Assembly: GCA_903873545.1 (NCBI GenBank)
Contig: CAIQPA010000612.1
Coordinates: 1-5,185, forward strand
Origin: an uncultured delta proteobacterium
GTDB lineage: Bacteria; Myxococcota_A; Bradymonadia; REDH01
DNA length: 5,185 nt
Reading direction: 5' to 3'
Part shown: piece after piece, positions 1 to 5,185 of the stretch
How the letters are laid out: the number at the start of each line of letters is the position of its first letter
Numbering within the stretch: the first letter of the stretch is position 1
Position numbers and translations under genes: made by a program
Notes under the pieces: model-generated
The model's input: only the letters and a program-made list of their open reading frames with translations
The model's database searches: none
Told to the model about the DNA's origin: nothing

Positions 1-915
1 CGCCACATCGCCATCGTCGTCCGCAACGGCGACAGCCAGCGCGGCGACCTCGAAAACATCCAGCGCATCTGGCGCACCCGCGGCGTCGAATCCACCTGCG
101 TCGCACCCGACAGCATCGCCCTCGACGCAGACGGCCCCCACGTCGCAGGCCAGCGCTTCGACCTCTACTACCGCCACATCTTCGCCTGGCGCATCGACGC
201 AGCCTCGCCCTTCGCCTCCATGCTCCGCGACCCGAGGCGCCACTGCCTCTTCAACCCGGTCGACCCGCAGCTCGAGGTCAAGGCCATGCTCGCCATCGCC
301 CAGTTCGCCGCCGAGCGAAACCTGCTCGGCAGCGCGCTGGCCCTCACGGAAGAAGAGCGCCACGCCGCGCTCACCCTGCCCCCCTGGACCCGCCTCCTCT
401 CCGACGGCGCCTCCACCGACTGGAGCGGCGCCGCCATCGCTTCGCTGCCCGCCTTCGTCGCCGCACACCCCGACGACCTCATCCTCAAGCGGAGCTGGGC
501 CTACGGTGGAAAGAGCGTCATCCTCGCCGAGCACCTCCACGAATCATCCACGCAGGAGAAGCTCCGCGAGATGTTCGCGCTCCCCAACGGCGCGCCCTTC
601 ATCGACTGGCCAAAGATGGTCGAACTCGCCCTCCACGACCCCGGCGATGTCTGGATTGTGCAGCGCATCGTGCAGCCCGCCGTCGAGCCCCGCCTCTGCC
701 GCAACGCAGACGGCTCCTGGGGCTGGGCCGAGCTGGTCGCCGACCTCTCCATGTATACCAGCCTCGGCATCAACGCCCGCATGCGCGGCGGCGCGGTCCG
801 CGTCAGTGCCAGCAAGATCGTCAACATCGCCACAGGCGGTGGCATGGCGCCGCTCCTCCGCGCAGAGGTCGCCCGGCCCCTCCTCGACGCCCTCGTCCAA
901 CAGCGAGCGCGCTAG
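1..915 (+). CDS. Circularly permuted ATP-grasp-like protein, C-terminal part (5' end outside window)
   Basis: The frame is open from the first base to a TAG at 913-915, giving 304 visible residues with no start, so the gene begins upstream. The sequence fits the circularly permuted ATP-grasp fold related to glutathionylspermidine synthase and uncharacterised ligases. An N-terminal Rossmann-like strand (HIAIVVRNG, visible residues 2-10) leads to a 'DLYYRHIF' segment (54-61), comparable to the 'D.vY+R' motif of these proteins, and then to 'FNPVDPQLEVKAMLA' (84-98). The nucleotide-binding part follows: 'LILKRSWAYGGKSVIL' (160-175), the Lys plus Gly-Gly-Lys loop expected to contact ATP phosphates, then 'WIVQRIV' (218-224), and a closing 'R.S...IVNIATGGG' (267-281) with the Arg and Asn typical of the metal/phosphate site. 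Such enzymes usually join a carboxylate to an amine or thiol using ATP; the substrate cannot be read from the sequence. No signal peptide or membrane segment is visible in this part, so it is probably cytoplasmic. Family assignment is from recalled motif patterns; the specific function is unknown. Confidence 0.72.
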   Translation, partial: RHIAIVVRNGDSQRGDLENIQRIWRTRGVESTCVAPDSIALDADGPHVAGQRFDLYYRHIFAWRIDAASPFASMLRDPRRHCLFNPVDPQLEVKAMLAIAQFAAERNLLGSALALTEEERHAALTLPPWTRLLSDGASTDWSGAAIASLPAFVAAHPDDLILKRSWAYGGKSVILAEHLHESSTQEKLREMFALPNGAPFIDWPKMVELALHDPGDVWIVQRIVQPAVEPRLCRNADGSWGWAELVADLSMYTSLGINARMRGGAVRVSASKIVNIATGGGMAPLLRAEVARPLLDALVQQRAR

Positions 916-930
916 CAGACCGCCAAGAAG

Positions 931-958
931 TTGAGCCCCGCACCCGCGCCGCTACCTT
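931..958 (+). promoter_or_regulatory. Possible sigma-70-like promoter for the phosphorylase gene
   Basis: A TTGAGC box (931-936, 4 of 6 matches to TTGACA) is followed after 16 bp by TACCTT (953-958, three of six matches to TATAAT, keeping TA....T). Transcription from it would begin near 965 and give a leader of about 20 nt containing the GGAG ribosome site at 974-977. The boxes are weak and GC-rich DNA throws up such pairs by chance. The support is mainly the position in the 69-bp gap and the sensible leader length. Confidence 0.28.
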
Positions 959-973
959 CGCGCTTTGCGATGC

Positions 974-977
974 GGAG
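974..977 (+). promoter_or_regulatory. Ribosome binding site that fixes the phosphorylase start at 985
   Basis: GGAG lies 7 nt before the ATG at 985. The two upstream in-frame alternatives are less suitable: TTG at 931 has purines (AAGAAG) directly abutting it with no spacer, and ATG at 970 has no Shine-Dalgarno match at a useful distance. The ATG at 985 also gives 'MFVPELIQRKRDNG', which begins like E. coli DeoA. Confidence 0.7.
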
Positions 978-984
978 CACGCCC

Positions 985-2346
985 ATGTTTGTCCCCGAAC
1001 TCATCCAGCGAAAGCGCGACAACGGCCACCTCTCCCACGAAGAGATCGCCTACCTCCTCAGCGGCTACACCGACGGCTCCATCCCCGACTACCAGATGTC
1101 GGCCCTGCTCATGGCCTTCTTCTTCCGCGGCATGGACGACGCGGAGCTCACCTCCTGGGCCGGCGAGATGCTCCGCTCCGGCGAGGTCCTCGACTTCTCC
1201 GACATCCCCGCCCCCAAGGCCGACAAACACAGCACCGGCGGCGTCGGCGACAAAATCTCCCTCATCCTCGCACCGCTCGTCGCCTCCACCGGCGTGGCCG
1301 TCCCCATGATCTCGGGACGAGGGCTCGGCCACACCGGCGGCACCCTCGACAAGCTCGAGTCCATCCCCGGCTTCTCCACCCAGCAGACCCTCCCACGCTT
1401 CCGCGAACTGGTCGCCACGCTCGGCTGCGGACTCATCGGACAGACCGGCAGCATCTGCCCCGCAGACAAGAAACTCTACGCCCTCCGCGACGTCACCTCG
1501 ACCGTCGAGTGCATCCCGCTCATCGCCAGCTCCATCATGAGCAAGAAGCTCGCCGAGGGCATCAACGCCCTCGTCCTCGATGTGAAGGTGGGCGACGGCG
1601 CCTTCATGAAGACCCCGGAGCGGGCCCGCCTCCTCGCCACCACCATGATCGCCATCGGCAAGGCCGCCGGCGTCCGCGTCACCGCACTCCTCACCCAGAT
1701 GGATGAGCCGCTCGGCGCCGCCATCGGCAACTCCCTCGAGGTCATCGAGAGCGTCGAGGTCCTGCGCGGCGGCGGCCCCGCCGACATCCGCGAACTCACG
1801 CTGCTGCTCTCCGCAGAGATGCTCGTCTCGGTCGGCCGCACCGCCACCCTCGACGAGGCCCGCGAACTGCTCGTGAAGAACCTCGACAGCGGCGCCGCCT
1901 ACGAGAAGTGGTGCCAGCTCGTCACCGCCCACGGCGGCGATGTGGCCGCCATCCACGACCTCTCCCGCATGCCCCAGGCGGCCCACGTCACCGAGATCAC
2001 CGCGGCCCGCTCCGGCACCGTCGTCGGCCTCGCCTGTGAGCGCATCGGCCGTGCCGCCGTCGTGCTCGGCGCAGGCCGCGCCAAGGCCGAAGACAGCGTC
2101 GACCCCGCCGTCGGCTTCTACTGGCGCGCCCCCATCGGCGCCGAGCTCCGCGAAGGCGATGTCATCGCCGAGCTCCACTGGAACGACGAGGCCCGCCGCG
2201 ACGCCTGCATCCCCATGCTCCGCACCGCCATCTCCTACGGCGAAAAGGCGGTCAAACCACCGCTCCTCATCGACCGCCTCGACGAGGCCGCGCTCACGCC
2301 CACGCCCGTCCCCGCAAGCCGCTTCCAGCAGGTCCGCCGCGGTTGA
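985..2346 (+). CDS. deoA: Thymidine / pyrimidine-nucleoside phosphorylase
   Basis: This complete 453-residue enzyme cleaves thymidine (and often uridine or deoxyuridine) with phosphate to give the free base and (deoxy)ribose-1-phosphate, the salvage and catabolism step for pyrimidine nucleosides in the cytoplasm. The helical domain (about 1-65) opens 'MFVPELIQRKRDNG'. The phosphate loop 'KHSTGGVGD' is at 81-89, and the family signature 'SGRGLGHTGGTLDKLE' at 110-125 (bases 1312-1359). By alignment from memory to E. coli DeoA, phosphate contacts K84, S86, S95, S113 and T123 correspond to K81, S83, S92, S110 and T120. Base contacts H85, R171, S186 and K190 correspond to H82, R168, S183 and K187, so the active site looks intact. 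The C-terminal domain (about 340-435) carries 'VLGAGRAKAEDSVDPAVGF', closer in style to the broad-specificity PyNP (Pdp) branch, so strict thymidine preference is not assured. E. coli DeoA has 440 residues; the extra length is a short Pro/Thr-rich tail. Start chosen by the GGAG at 974-977. No other deo genes are visible nearby. Confidence 0.95.
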   Translation: MFVPELIQRKRDNGHLSHEEIAYLLSGYTDGSIPDYQMSALLMAFFFRGMDDAELTSWAGEMLRSGEVLDFSDIPAPKADKHSTGGVGDKISLILAPLVASTGVAVPMISGRGLGHTGGTLDKLESIPGFSTQQTLPRFRELVATLGCGLIGQTGSICPADKKLYALRDVTSTVECIPLIASSIMSKKLAEGINALVLDVKVGDGAFMKTPERARLLATTMIAIGKAAGVRVTALLTQMDEPLGAAIGNSLEVIESVEVLRGGGPADIRELTLLLSAEMLVSVGRTATLDEARELLVKNLDSGAAYEKWCQLVTAHGGDVAAIHDLSRMPQAAHVTEITAARSGTVVGLACERIGRAAVVLGAGRAKAEDSVDPAVGFYWRAPIGAELREGDVIAELHWNDEARRDACIPMLRTAISYGEKAVKPPLLIDRLDEAALTPTPVPASRFQQVRRG

Positions 2347-2372
2347 CCGCGGAGCAAGTCAGACCCTAGCTC
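2343..2372 (+). promoter_or_regulatory. Possible promoter for the small lipoprotein gene
   Basis: TTGACC (2343-2348, 5 of 6 matches to the -35 consensus) overlaps the phosphorylase stop codon and is followed after 18 bp by TAGCTC (2367-2372), a poor -10 keeping only the leading TA. It would give a leader of about 20 nt with the AAGGAG at 2385-2390. The -35 box is good, but the -10 is too weak for more than a tentative call. Confidence 0.22.
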
Positions 2373-2397
2373 GAATGCCTGCCTAAGGAGTTTCGCC

Positions 2398-2751
2398 ATG
2401 AAGCGTGTCCGCCCTGCCGCCCTCCTTCTGCTCCTCCTTTCGCTCACCGGCTGCTTCCGGCAGAGCATCCGGGCCGTGGACCAGGACGGCGCCCCGCTCA
2501 CCGACAGGGGCGGCGAACACGAGTCCCATACCTCCTTCGGATTGCTCTACGGCCTCATCCCGGGCAAGACCAAGGTGGATTGCCCCTATGGCATCGCCCG
2601 CGTCGACACGAGCATGCCCTGGTATGGTATCTACGCCATTGGTTTTACGGCTGGCATCGTCGTGCCGCTGTCGGTCAGCTACACCCGCATCGCAGCGCCC
2701 GAGCCCGAGCCGGCACAGCAACCCGCCGAACTCCCCAACGGCGGCTGGTAG
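2398..2751 (+). CDS. Small Bor-like lipoprotein
   Basis: This complete 117-residue protein has a textbook lipoprotein signal: 'MKRVRP', a Leu-rich core (residues 9-14), and lipobox L-T-G-C with the lipidated Cys at 19. The mature protein is about 99 residues, probably anchored in the outer membrane because Phe rather than Asp follows the Cys. The body resembles phage lambda Bor and its relatives (compared from memory): a His-containing entry 'HTSFGLLYGL' (44-53), then 'VDCPYGIARVDT' (60-71), matching the Bor segment around its conserved internal Cys, then 'FTAGIVVPLSV' (83-93), matching Bor 'ITLGIYTPLEA'. A Pro/Glu/Gln tail (100-117) follows. Lambda Bor is linked to serum resistance; that role should not be assumed here. 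A strong AAGGAG (2385-2390) lies 7 nt before the ATG, 51 bp after the phosphorylase. Its stop is 4 bp from that of a convergent lipoprotein gene. Lipoprotein call is secure; Bor-family membership is moderately sure. Confidence 0.85.
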   Translation: MKRVRPAALLLLLLSLTGCFRQSIRAVDQDGAPLTDRGGEHESHTSFGLLYGLIPGKTKVDCPYGIARVDTSMPWYGIYAIGFTAGIVVPLSVSYTRIAAPEPEPAQQPAELPNGGW

Positions 2752-2759
2752 TTCGCTAC
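2748..2759. other. 12-bp inverted repeat spanning two convergent stop codons
   Basis: GTAG-TTCG-CTAC is a perfect 4-bp inverted repeat with a TTCG loop. The left arm contains the TAG stop of the rightward lipoprotein gene (2749-2751), the right arm contains the complementary TAG of the leftward gene (2756-2758), and the loop is exactly the 4-bp gap. A further GGCG (2740-2743) could pair with CGCC (2762-2765) across a small internal loop. No T-tract follows on either strand, so it is not a canonical intrinsic terminator. It is visible in the sequence but any function is unproven. Confidence 0.4.
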
Positions 2760-3982
2760 GGCGCCACGCAGAAACTGCTCGCCGCGCAGACCCCGCCCGC
2801 GCAGTTCCCGATCTCGCACTCCTCGCCGGCGAAGCAGGCGCCGCCGTCTGCCACCAGGCTCTCGCACCGGCCCGTGCCGAAGAAGTCGCACCAGCTGTCG
2901 ACGCACTCGCCCACAAAGTCGTTCGTGCCGGCATCGAAGCAGGTGTCGCCACGGCCTAGCGGCGGAAGCACCGTCGAGACGCAGAGGTTGCTGTCGAAGT
3001 CGCAGTCGAGCCCCGTCGCGCAGAGGGTGATGTCGCCAAAGTAGGAGCAGGCCTCCCCCTCCTGCGCCGCCGCCACGCAGACGCCGGTGCCCGTGCCCGT
3101 TGGAAGGCTGCATCGCCCGCCCGTGCCCTGGCAGCAGAAGCTCACCGTGGGGTCGCAGGTGCCGTAGTAGAGGCCACCAAAGCCGTCGCGGATGCTGCTG
3201 CAGGCCGCGCCAGGACCCTGCGTGCGCAGGAACATGGGCCGCTGCGTTCCGGGCTCCGGCGCCGCGATGTCCACGCAGCTCCCGTAGGAGATGGCCGCCT
3301 CCAGCTCCGCGCCACAGGCCGCCGCCTCAATGCTCTGCTGGCAGCCCGCTGCGGCGTAGCTGGCAAAGGTCGCCTCGCCTGCCGCCACCTTTGCCGCCCA
3401 GCTCCCGAAGGGGCCCGCAAGGTAGAGGTCACGGAGAAGGGCAGGGCAGGTCGCTGCATCGAGCGGCGCGTTGGGCGGGATCGAGGCGGTGTAGGCCGCG
3501 TAGAGGTCGGCCGGGTCGCCCGCAGCCGCAAGGAAGGGAGCAAAGAACCGGTTCACGCTCGCTCCGTCGCAGCAGGCGGTGAGCTTGCCGCAGATGGTCG
3601 CTGCGGTGAGCGTCACGAACTCCTCCACCGTCTGCCCCGACCCCTCGATGGCATCGATCTCCACATCGCCCGAGCCGTCCGAATCGGCCGTGTCGTTCGC
3701 CGTGTCGTTCGCTGTGTCGTCGATCGTGTCTTCGGAGGTATCAGCTACCTCACCGCTATCCGCAGAGCCTGCGCTGTCGGCCAGCGTATCCTCGTCCGTA
3801 TCTGCGCCGCTGTCGCTGCCCGCATCGCCGCTGCCCGAGCCCACCGCGTCGCCGCCGGTGTCGACCAGGCTACCGCCGCCGCCGCCGCCACAGCGCGCGC
3901 CGCAGGTCTGGGGTGTCTCGTCGCCCGAGCAGGCGGCGAGGGCAAGGAGCGGAAGGAGGAGCAAAAGTCGGGTCAACTTCAT
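2756..3982 (-). CDS. Cysteine-rich modular lipoprotein with acidic Ser/Thr/Gly linker
   Basis: This complete 408-residue protein begins 'MKLTRLLLLLPLLALAAC', a clear lipoprotein signal with lipobox L-A-A-C and lipidated Cys18. Ser follows the Cys, which fits outer-membrane sorting. Residues 32-37 are six glycines. About 38-118 form a disordered linker rich in Asp, Ser, Thr, Gly and Ala, including a DTAN tandem repeat. Residues 119-240 look helical and begin 'ICGKLTACC', a pattern I associate with secreted Myxococcota proteins. The rest contains four-cysteine units at C261/276/283-284/291, C312/321/327/334, C348/360/365/373 and C383/389/394/399, ending near C405. Excluding Cys18 there are 28 cysteines, an even number consistent with disulfides outside the cytoplasm. 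No enzymatic motif is seen; binding or adhesion is possible but unproven. The frame stays open upstream to 4327, but that part overlaps the helicase in another frame, and the signal peptide fixes the start at 3982. The ribosome site is weak (GGTG, 5 nt upstream), and the helicase stop is 11 bp away, so translational coupling is plausible. Confidence 0.88.
   Translation of the reverse strand: MKLTRLLLLLPLLALAACSGDETPQTCGARCGGGGGGSLVDTGGDAVGSGSGDAGSDSGADTDEDTLADSAGSADSGEVADTSEDTIDDTANDTANDTADSDGSGDVEIDAIEGSGQTVEEFVTLTAATICGKLTACCDGASVNRFFAPFLAAAGDPADLYAAYTASIPPNAPLDAATCPALLRDLYLAGPFGSWAAKVAAGEATFASYAAAGCQQSIEAAACGAELEAAISYGSCVDIAAPEPGTQRPMFLRTQGPGAACSSIRDGFGGLYYGTCDPTVSFCCQGTGGRCSLPTGTGTGVCVAAAQEGEACSYFGDITLCATGLDCDFDSNLCVSTVLPPLGRGDTCFDAGTNDFVGECVDSWCDFFGTGRCESLVADGGACFAGEECEIGNCAGGVCAASSFCVAP
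3687..3722 (-). repeat. 12-bp tandem repeat in the lipoprotein linker
   Basis: GCCGTGTCGTTC occurs twice without change (3687-3698 and 3699-3710), followed by a third diverged copy (3711-3722, differing at the third and last two bases). It encodes successive Asp-Thr-Ala-Asn type units, about residues 88-99 of the cysteine-rich lipoprotein. Each copy is 4 codons, so gain or loss keeps the frame and would only change linker length. Confidence 0.75.
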
Positions 3983-3993
3983 GGGTGCACCGT

Positions 3994-5185
3994 TCAAGGT
4001 TTCTGTTTGGCCTGCAGCATCGCCTGCAGCTTCGCGATCTGTTCCAGGTTCGACAGCTTCGTCGGATCGGGCGCCACCGGCATCGTCGGACCGCCGCTCG
4101 CATCGAGCATCTCCAGCAGCTCCGGCGGAATCTCGCCCAGGAAGCGCGACGCCTTCCGCGTCACCCGCTCGCCCCGCAGGTTGGCCGACCGCGACCGGGT
4201 CAGCACCAGCTGCTCCCGCGCCCGCGTGATGCCCACGTAACAGAGCCGCCGCTCCTCGGCGATCGCCGCGCCTCCACCCTCTTCGACGGCTCGCCGATGC
4301 GGCAGCAGCTCCTCGCTCATGCCGCACATGAATACCACGGGGAACTCCAGCCCCTTGCTCGAATGCAGCGTCATCAGCGTGATCTTGTTCCGGTTCTCCT
4401 CTTCCCGCTCCTGCGCGATGAGCGTCAGGTCGAGCGTCACCGACTGCACATAGCGGTCGAGCACAGCGTAGGCCGAGGCGCTCTCGGGCTCATCCGCCCG
4501 GGCGATGCCCTCCACCAACTCGCTCACCATCTTCCACCGAATCTCCGCCACGTTGGGGTTCGGCTCATCGGCCCGGATGGCCCGCTCCACCCCAATCTCC
4601 TTCAGGTAGCTCAGCAGCATCGGCCGAAGCGCCTCCCGGTCAACCTCGCGCAGCCGCTGCCGCGTCGCATCGATGACCCCCGTCAGCTCCAGCATCCCTG
4701 CGCGCGTCTTCTCCGCCACCTTCCCCTGCTTCGACATCCGGCGCACCACCTCAAAGAGCGCAACGCCATCCTCCTTCGCCGTCTGGTCGATGTTCGCCAT
4801 CGTCGTGATGCCGATGCCCCGCGACGGCACATTGATGACCCGCCGCAGCGCCAGCTCATCGTGCGGATTCAGTAGCAGCCGCAGGTAGCAGAGCGCATCC
4901 TTGATCTCCTTGCGGTCAAAGAGGCTCTGCGCCCCCACCAGCCGGTAGGGAAGCCGCCGCGCACGCAGCGCCTCCTCGAGCTCACGTGCCTGGTTCCCCG
5001 CCCGAAAGAGGATGGCGAACTCCTCCAGCGACCGCCGCTCCGACGCCTGCTGCGTCCCAATCCGGTTGGCAATCCACTTCGCCTCTTCGTCATCGCTCGG
5101 CAGCGCCACGTGCTGCACCAGCGCCCCGTCGCCATGCGCGCTCCAGAGGTTCGTCACCTTCCGCTTCGTGGTCCGTCCGATGACC
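3994..5185 (-). CDS. Rep/UvrD-type superfamily 1 ATP-dependent DNA helicase, C-terminal part (5' end outside window)
   Basis: The frame is open from the right edge to a TGA at 3994-3996, giving 396 visible residues; the Walker A and B domains lie outside. This 3'-5' helicase family uses ATP to unwind DNA in repair and replication restart. Visible motifs in order: 'VTNLWSAHGDG' just after the expected motif III region; motif IV 'EFAILFRAGNQARELEEAL' (4966-5022); 'LFDRKEIKDALCYLRLLLNP'; 'RRVINVPSRGIG'; motif V 'TLMTLHSSKGLEFPVVF' (4330-4380), followed by 'GMSEELLPH'; and motif VI 'EERRLCYVGITRARE' (4213-4257) with its ATP-contacting arginines. The C-terminus ends 'NLEQIAKLQAMLQAKQKP', close to the end of E. 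coli Rep ('NLKAMMAAKRGK', recalled) and without the long C-terminal extension of PcrA/UvrD, so Rep-like is the preferred subtype. GTG at 5155-5157 is only an internal Val. The gene is followed after 11 bp by the cysteine-rich lipoprotein. UvrD/PcrA cannot be fully excluded without the N-terminal half. Confidence 0.95.
   Translation of the reverse strand, partial: VIGRTTKRKVTNLWSAHGDGALVQHVALPSDDEEAKWIANRIGTQQASERRSLEEFAILFRAGNQARELEEALRARRLPYRLVGAQSLFDRKEIKDALCYLRLLLNPHDELALRRVINVPSRGIGITTMANIDQTAKEDGVALFEVVRRMSKQGKVAEKTRAGMLELTGVIDATRQRLREVDREALRPMLLSYLKEIGVERAIRADEPNPNVAEIRWKMVSELVEGIARADEPESASAYAVLDRYVQSVTLDLTLIAQEREEENRNKITLMTLHSSKGLEFPVVFMCGMSEELLPHRRAVEEGGGAAIAEERRLCYVGITRAREQLVLTRSRSANLRGERVTRKASRFLGEIPPELLEMLDASGGPTMPVAPDPTKLSNLEQIAKLQAMLQAKQKP

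Noticed and set aside
931..984. TTG (931) or ATG (970) as the phosphorylase start
   Set aside because: Both lack a properly spaced ribosome site, and the added residues do not match the family N-terminus. ATG 985 has GGAG 7 nt upstream.
952..2178. Long open frame (408 codons) on the minus strand opposite the phosphorylase gene
   Set aside because: It mirrors a conserved enzyme gene. Its translation is a low-complexity Gly/Ala/Asp/Glu-rich product with no recognisable motif, as expected for the complement of GC-rich coding DNA.
3872..3889. Trinucleotide GCC run as a microsatellite of interest
   Set aside because: It simply encodes the hexaglycine spacer after the lipoprotein signal peptide (five GGC and one GGT). 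It is too short to treat as a separate element.
3984..3991. 8-bp palindrome GGTGCACC between the helicase and lipoprotein genes
   Set aside because: It is too short to be an operator by itself and has no loop to form a hairpin. It occurs by chance often enough in GC-rich DNA.
4010..4030. 9-bp direct repeat GCCTGCAGC (4010-4018 and 4022-4030)
   Set aside because: It encodes the repeated Leu-Gln-Ala in the helicase C-terminal helix and is explained by coding.
3983..4327. N-terminal extension of the cysteine-rich lipoprotein by about 115 codons
   Set aside because: This region encodes the helicase C-terminus in another frame, and the extension would bury the lipoprotein signal peptide that starts at 3982.
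3913..4875. Long open frame (320 codons) on the plus strand across the helicase gene
   Set aside because: It is antisense to well-conserved helicase motifs V and VI, and its Arg/His/Leu-rich translation shows no domain.
1..5185. CRISPR array, tRNA/rRNA, insertion sequence or defence system
   Set aside because: No spaced direct repeats, tRNA-like cloverleaf, transposase motifs or terminal inverted repeats were seen. The Rep-type helicase has ordinary repair-helicase features and no partner nuclease in view.

Overview
This is a GC-rich window, about two thirds G+C by eye, from a bacterial chromosome. It holds five genes, two of them cut by the window edges. The best guess for the host is a Myxococcota-, Bradymonadota- or other 'deltaproteobacterial'-type organism. 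That guess rests on the base composition and on a secreted lipoprotein with a long Asp/Ser/Thr/Gly linker followed by a cysteine-rich body, a design common in those groups. It is an inference, because no taxonomic marker is present.

Layout, left to right. Positions 1-915 (+) are the C-terminal 304 codons of a circularly permuted ATP-grasp-like enzyme whose start lies upstream of the window. Positions 985-2346 (+) are a complete pyrimidine-nucleoside/thymidine phosphorylase with every substrate-contact residue I could compare to E. coli DeoA. Positions 2398-2751 (+) encode a 117-residue lipoprotein resembling the Bor family. Positions 2756-3982 (-) encode a 408-residue cysteine-rich lipoprotein. 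Positions 3994-5185 (-) are the C-terminal part of a Rep/UvrD-type superfamily 1 DNA helicase that runs off the right edge.

The three left genes read rightward and the two right genes read leftward. The two arms meet at 2751/2756, where two lipoprotein genes converge tail to tail with only 4 bp between their stop codons. That junction lies inside a 12-bp perfect inverted repeat. The helicase and the cysteine-rich lipoprotein are 11 bp apart and are probably co-transcribed. The rightward genes are separated by 69 and 51 bp, each gap holding weak promoter-like boxes, so they may or may not form one transcript.

The genes do not form an obvious shared pathway: a ligase-type enzyme, nucleoside salvage, two envelope lipoproteins and DNA repair/replication. 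I see no mobile element, CRISPR array, RNA gene, toxin-antitoxin pair or defence island, and no stretch over 300 bp lacks a gene. I did not find a convincing new biological system. The least-described parts are the modular cysteine-rich lipoprotein and the chromosomal Bor-like lipoprotein facing it.
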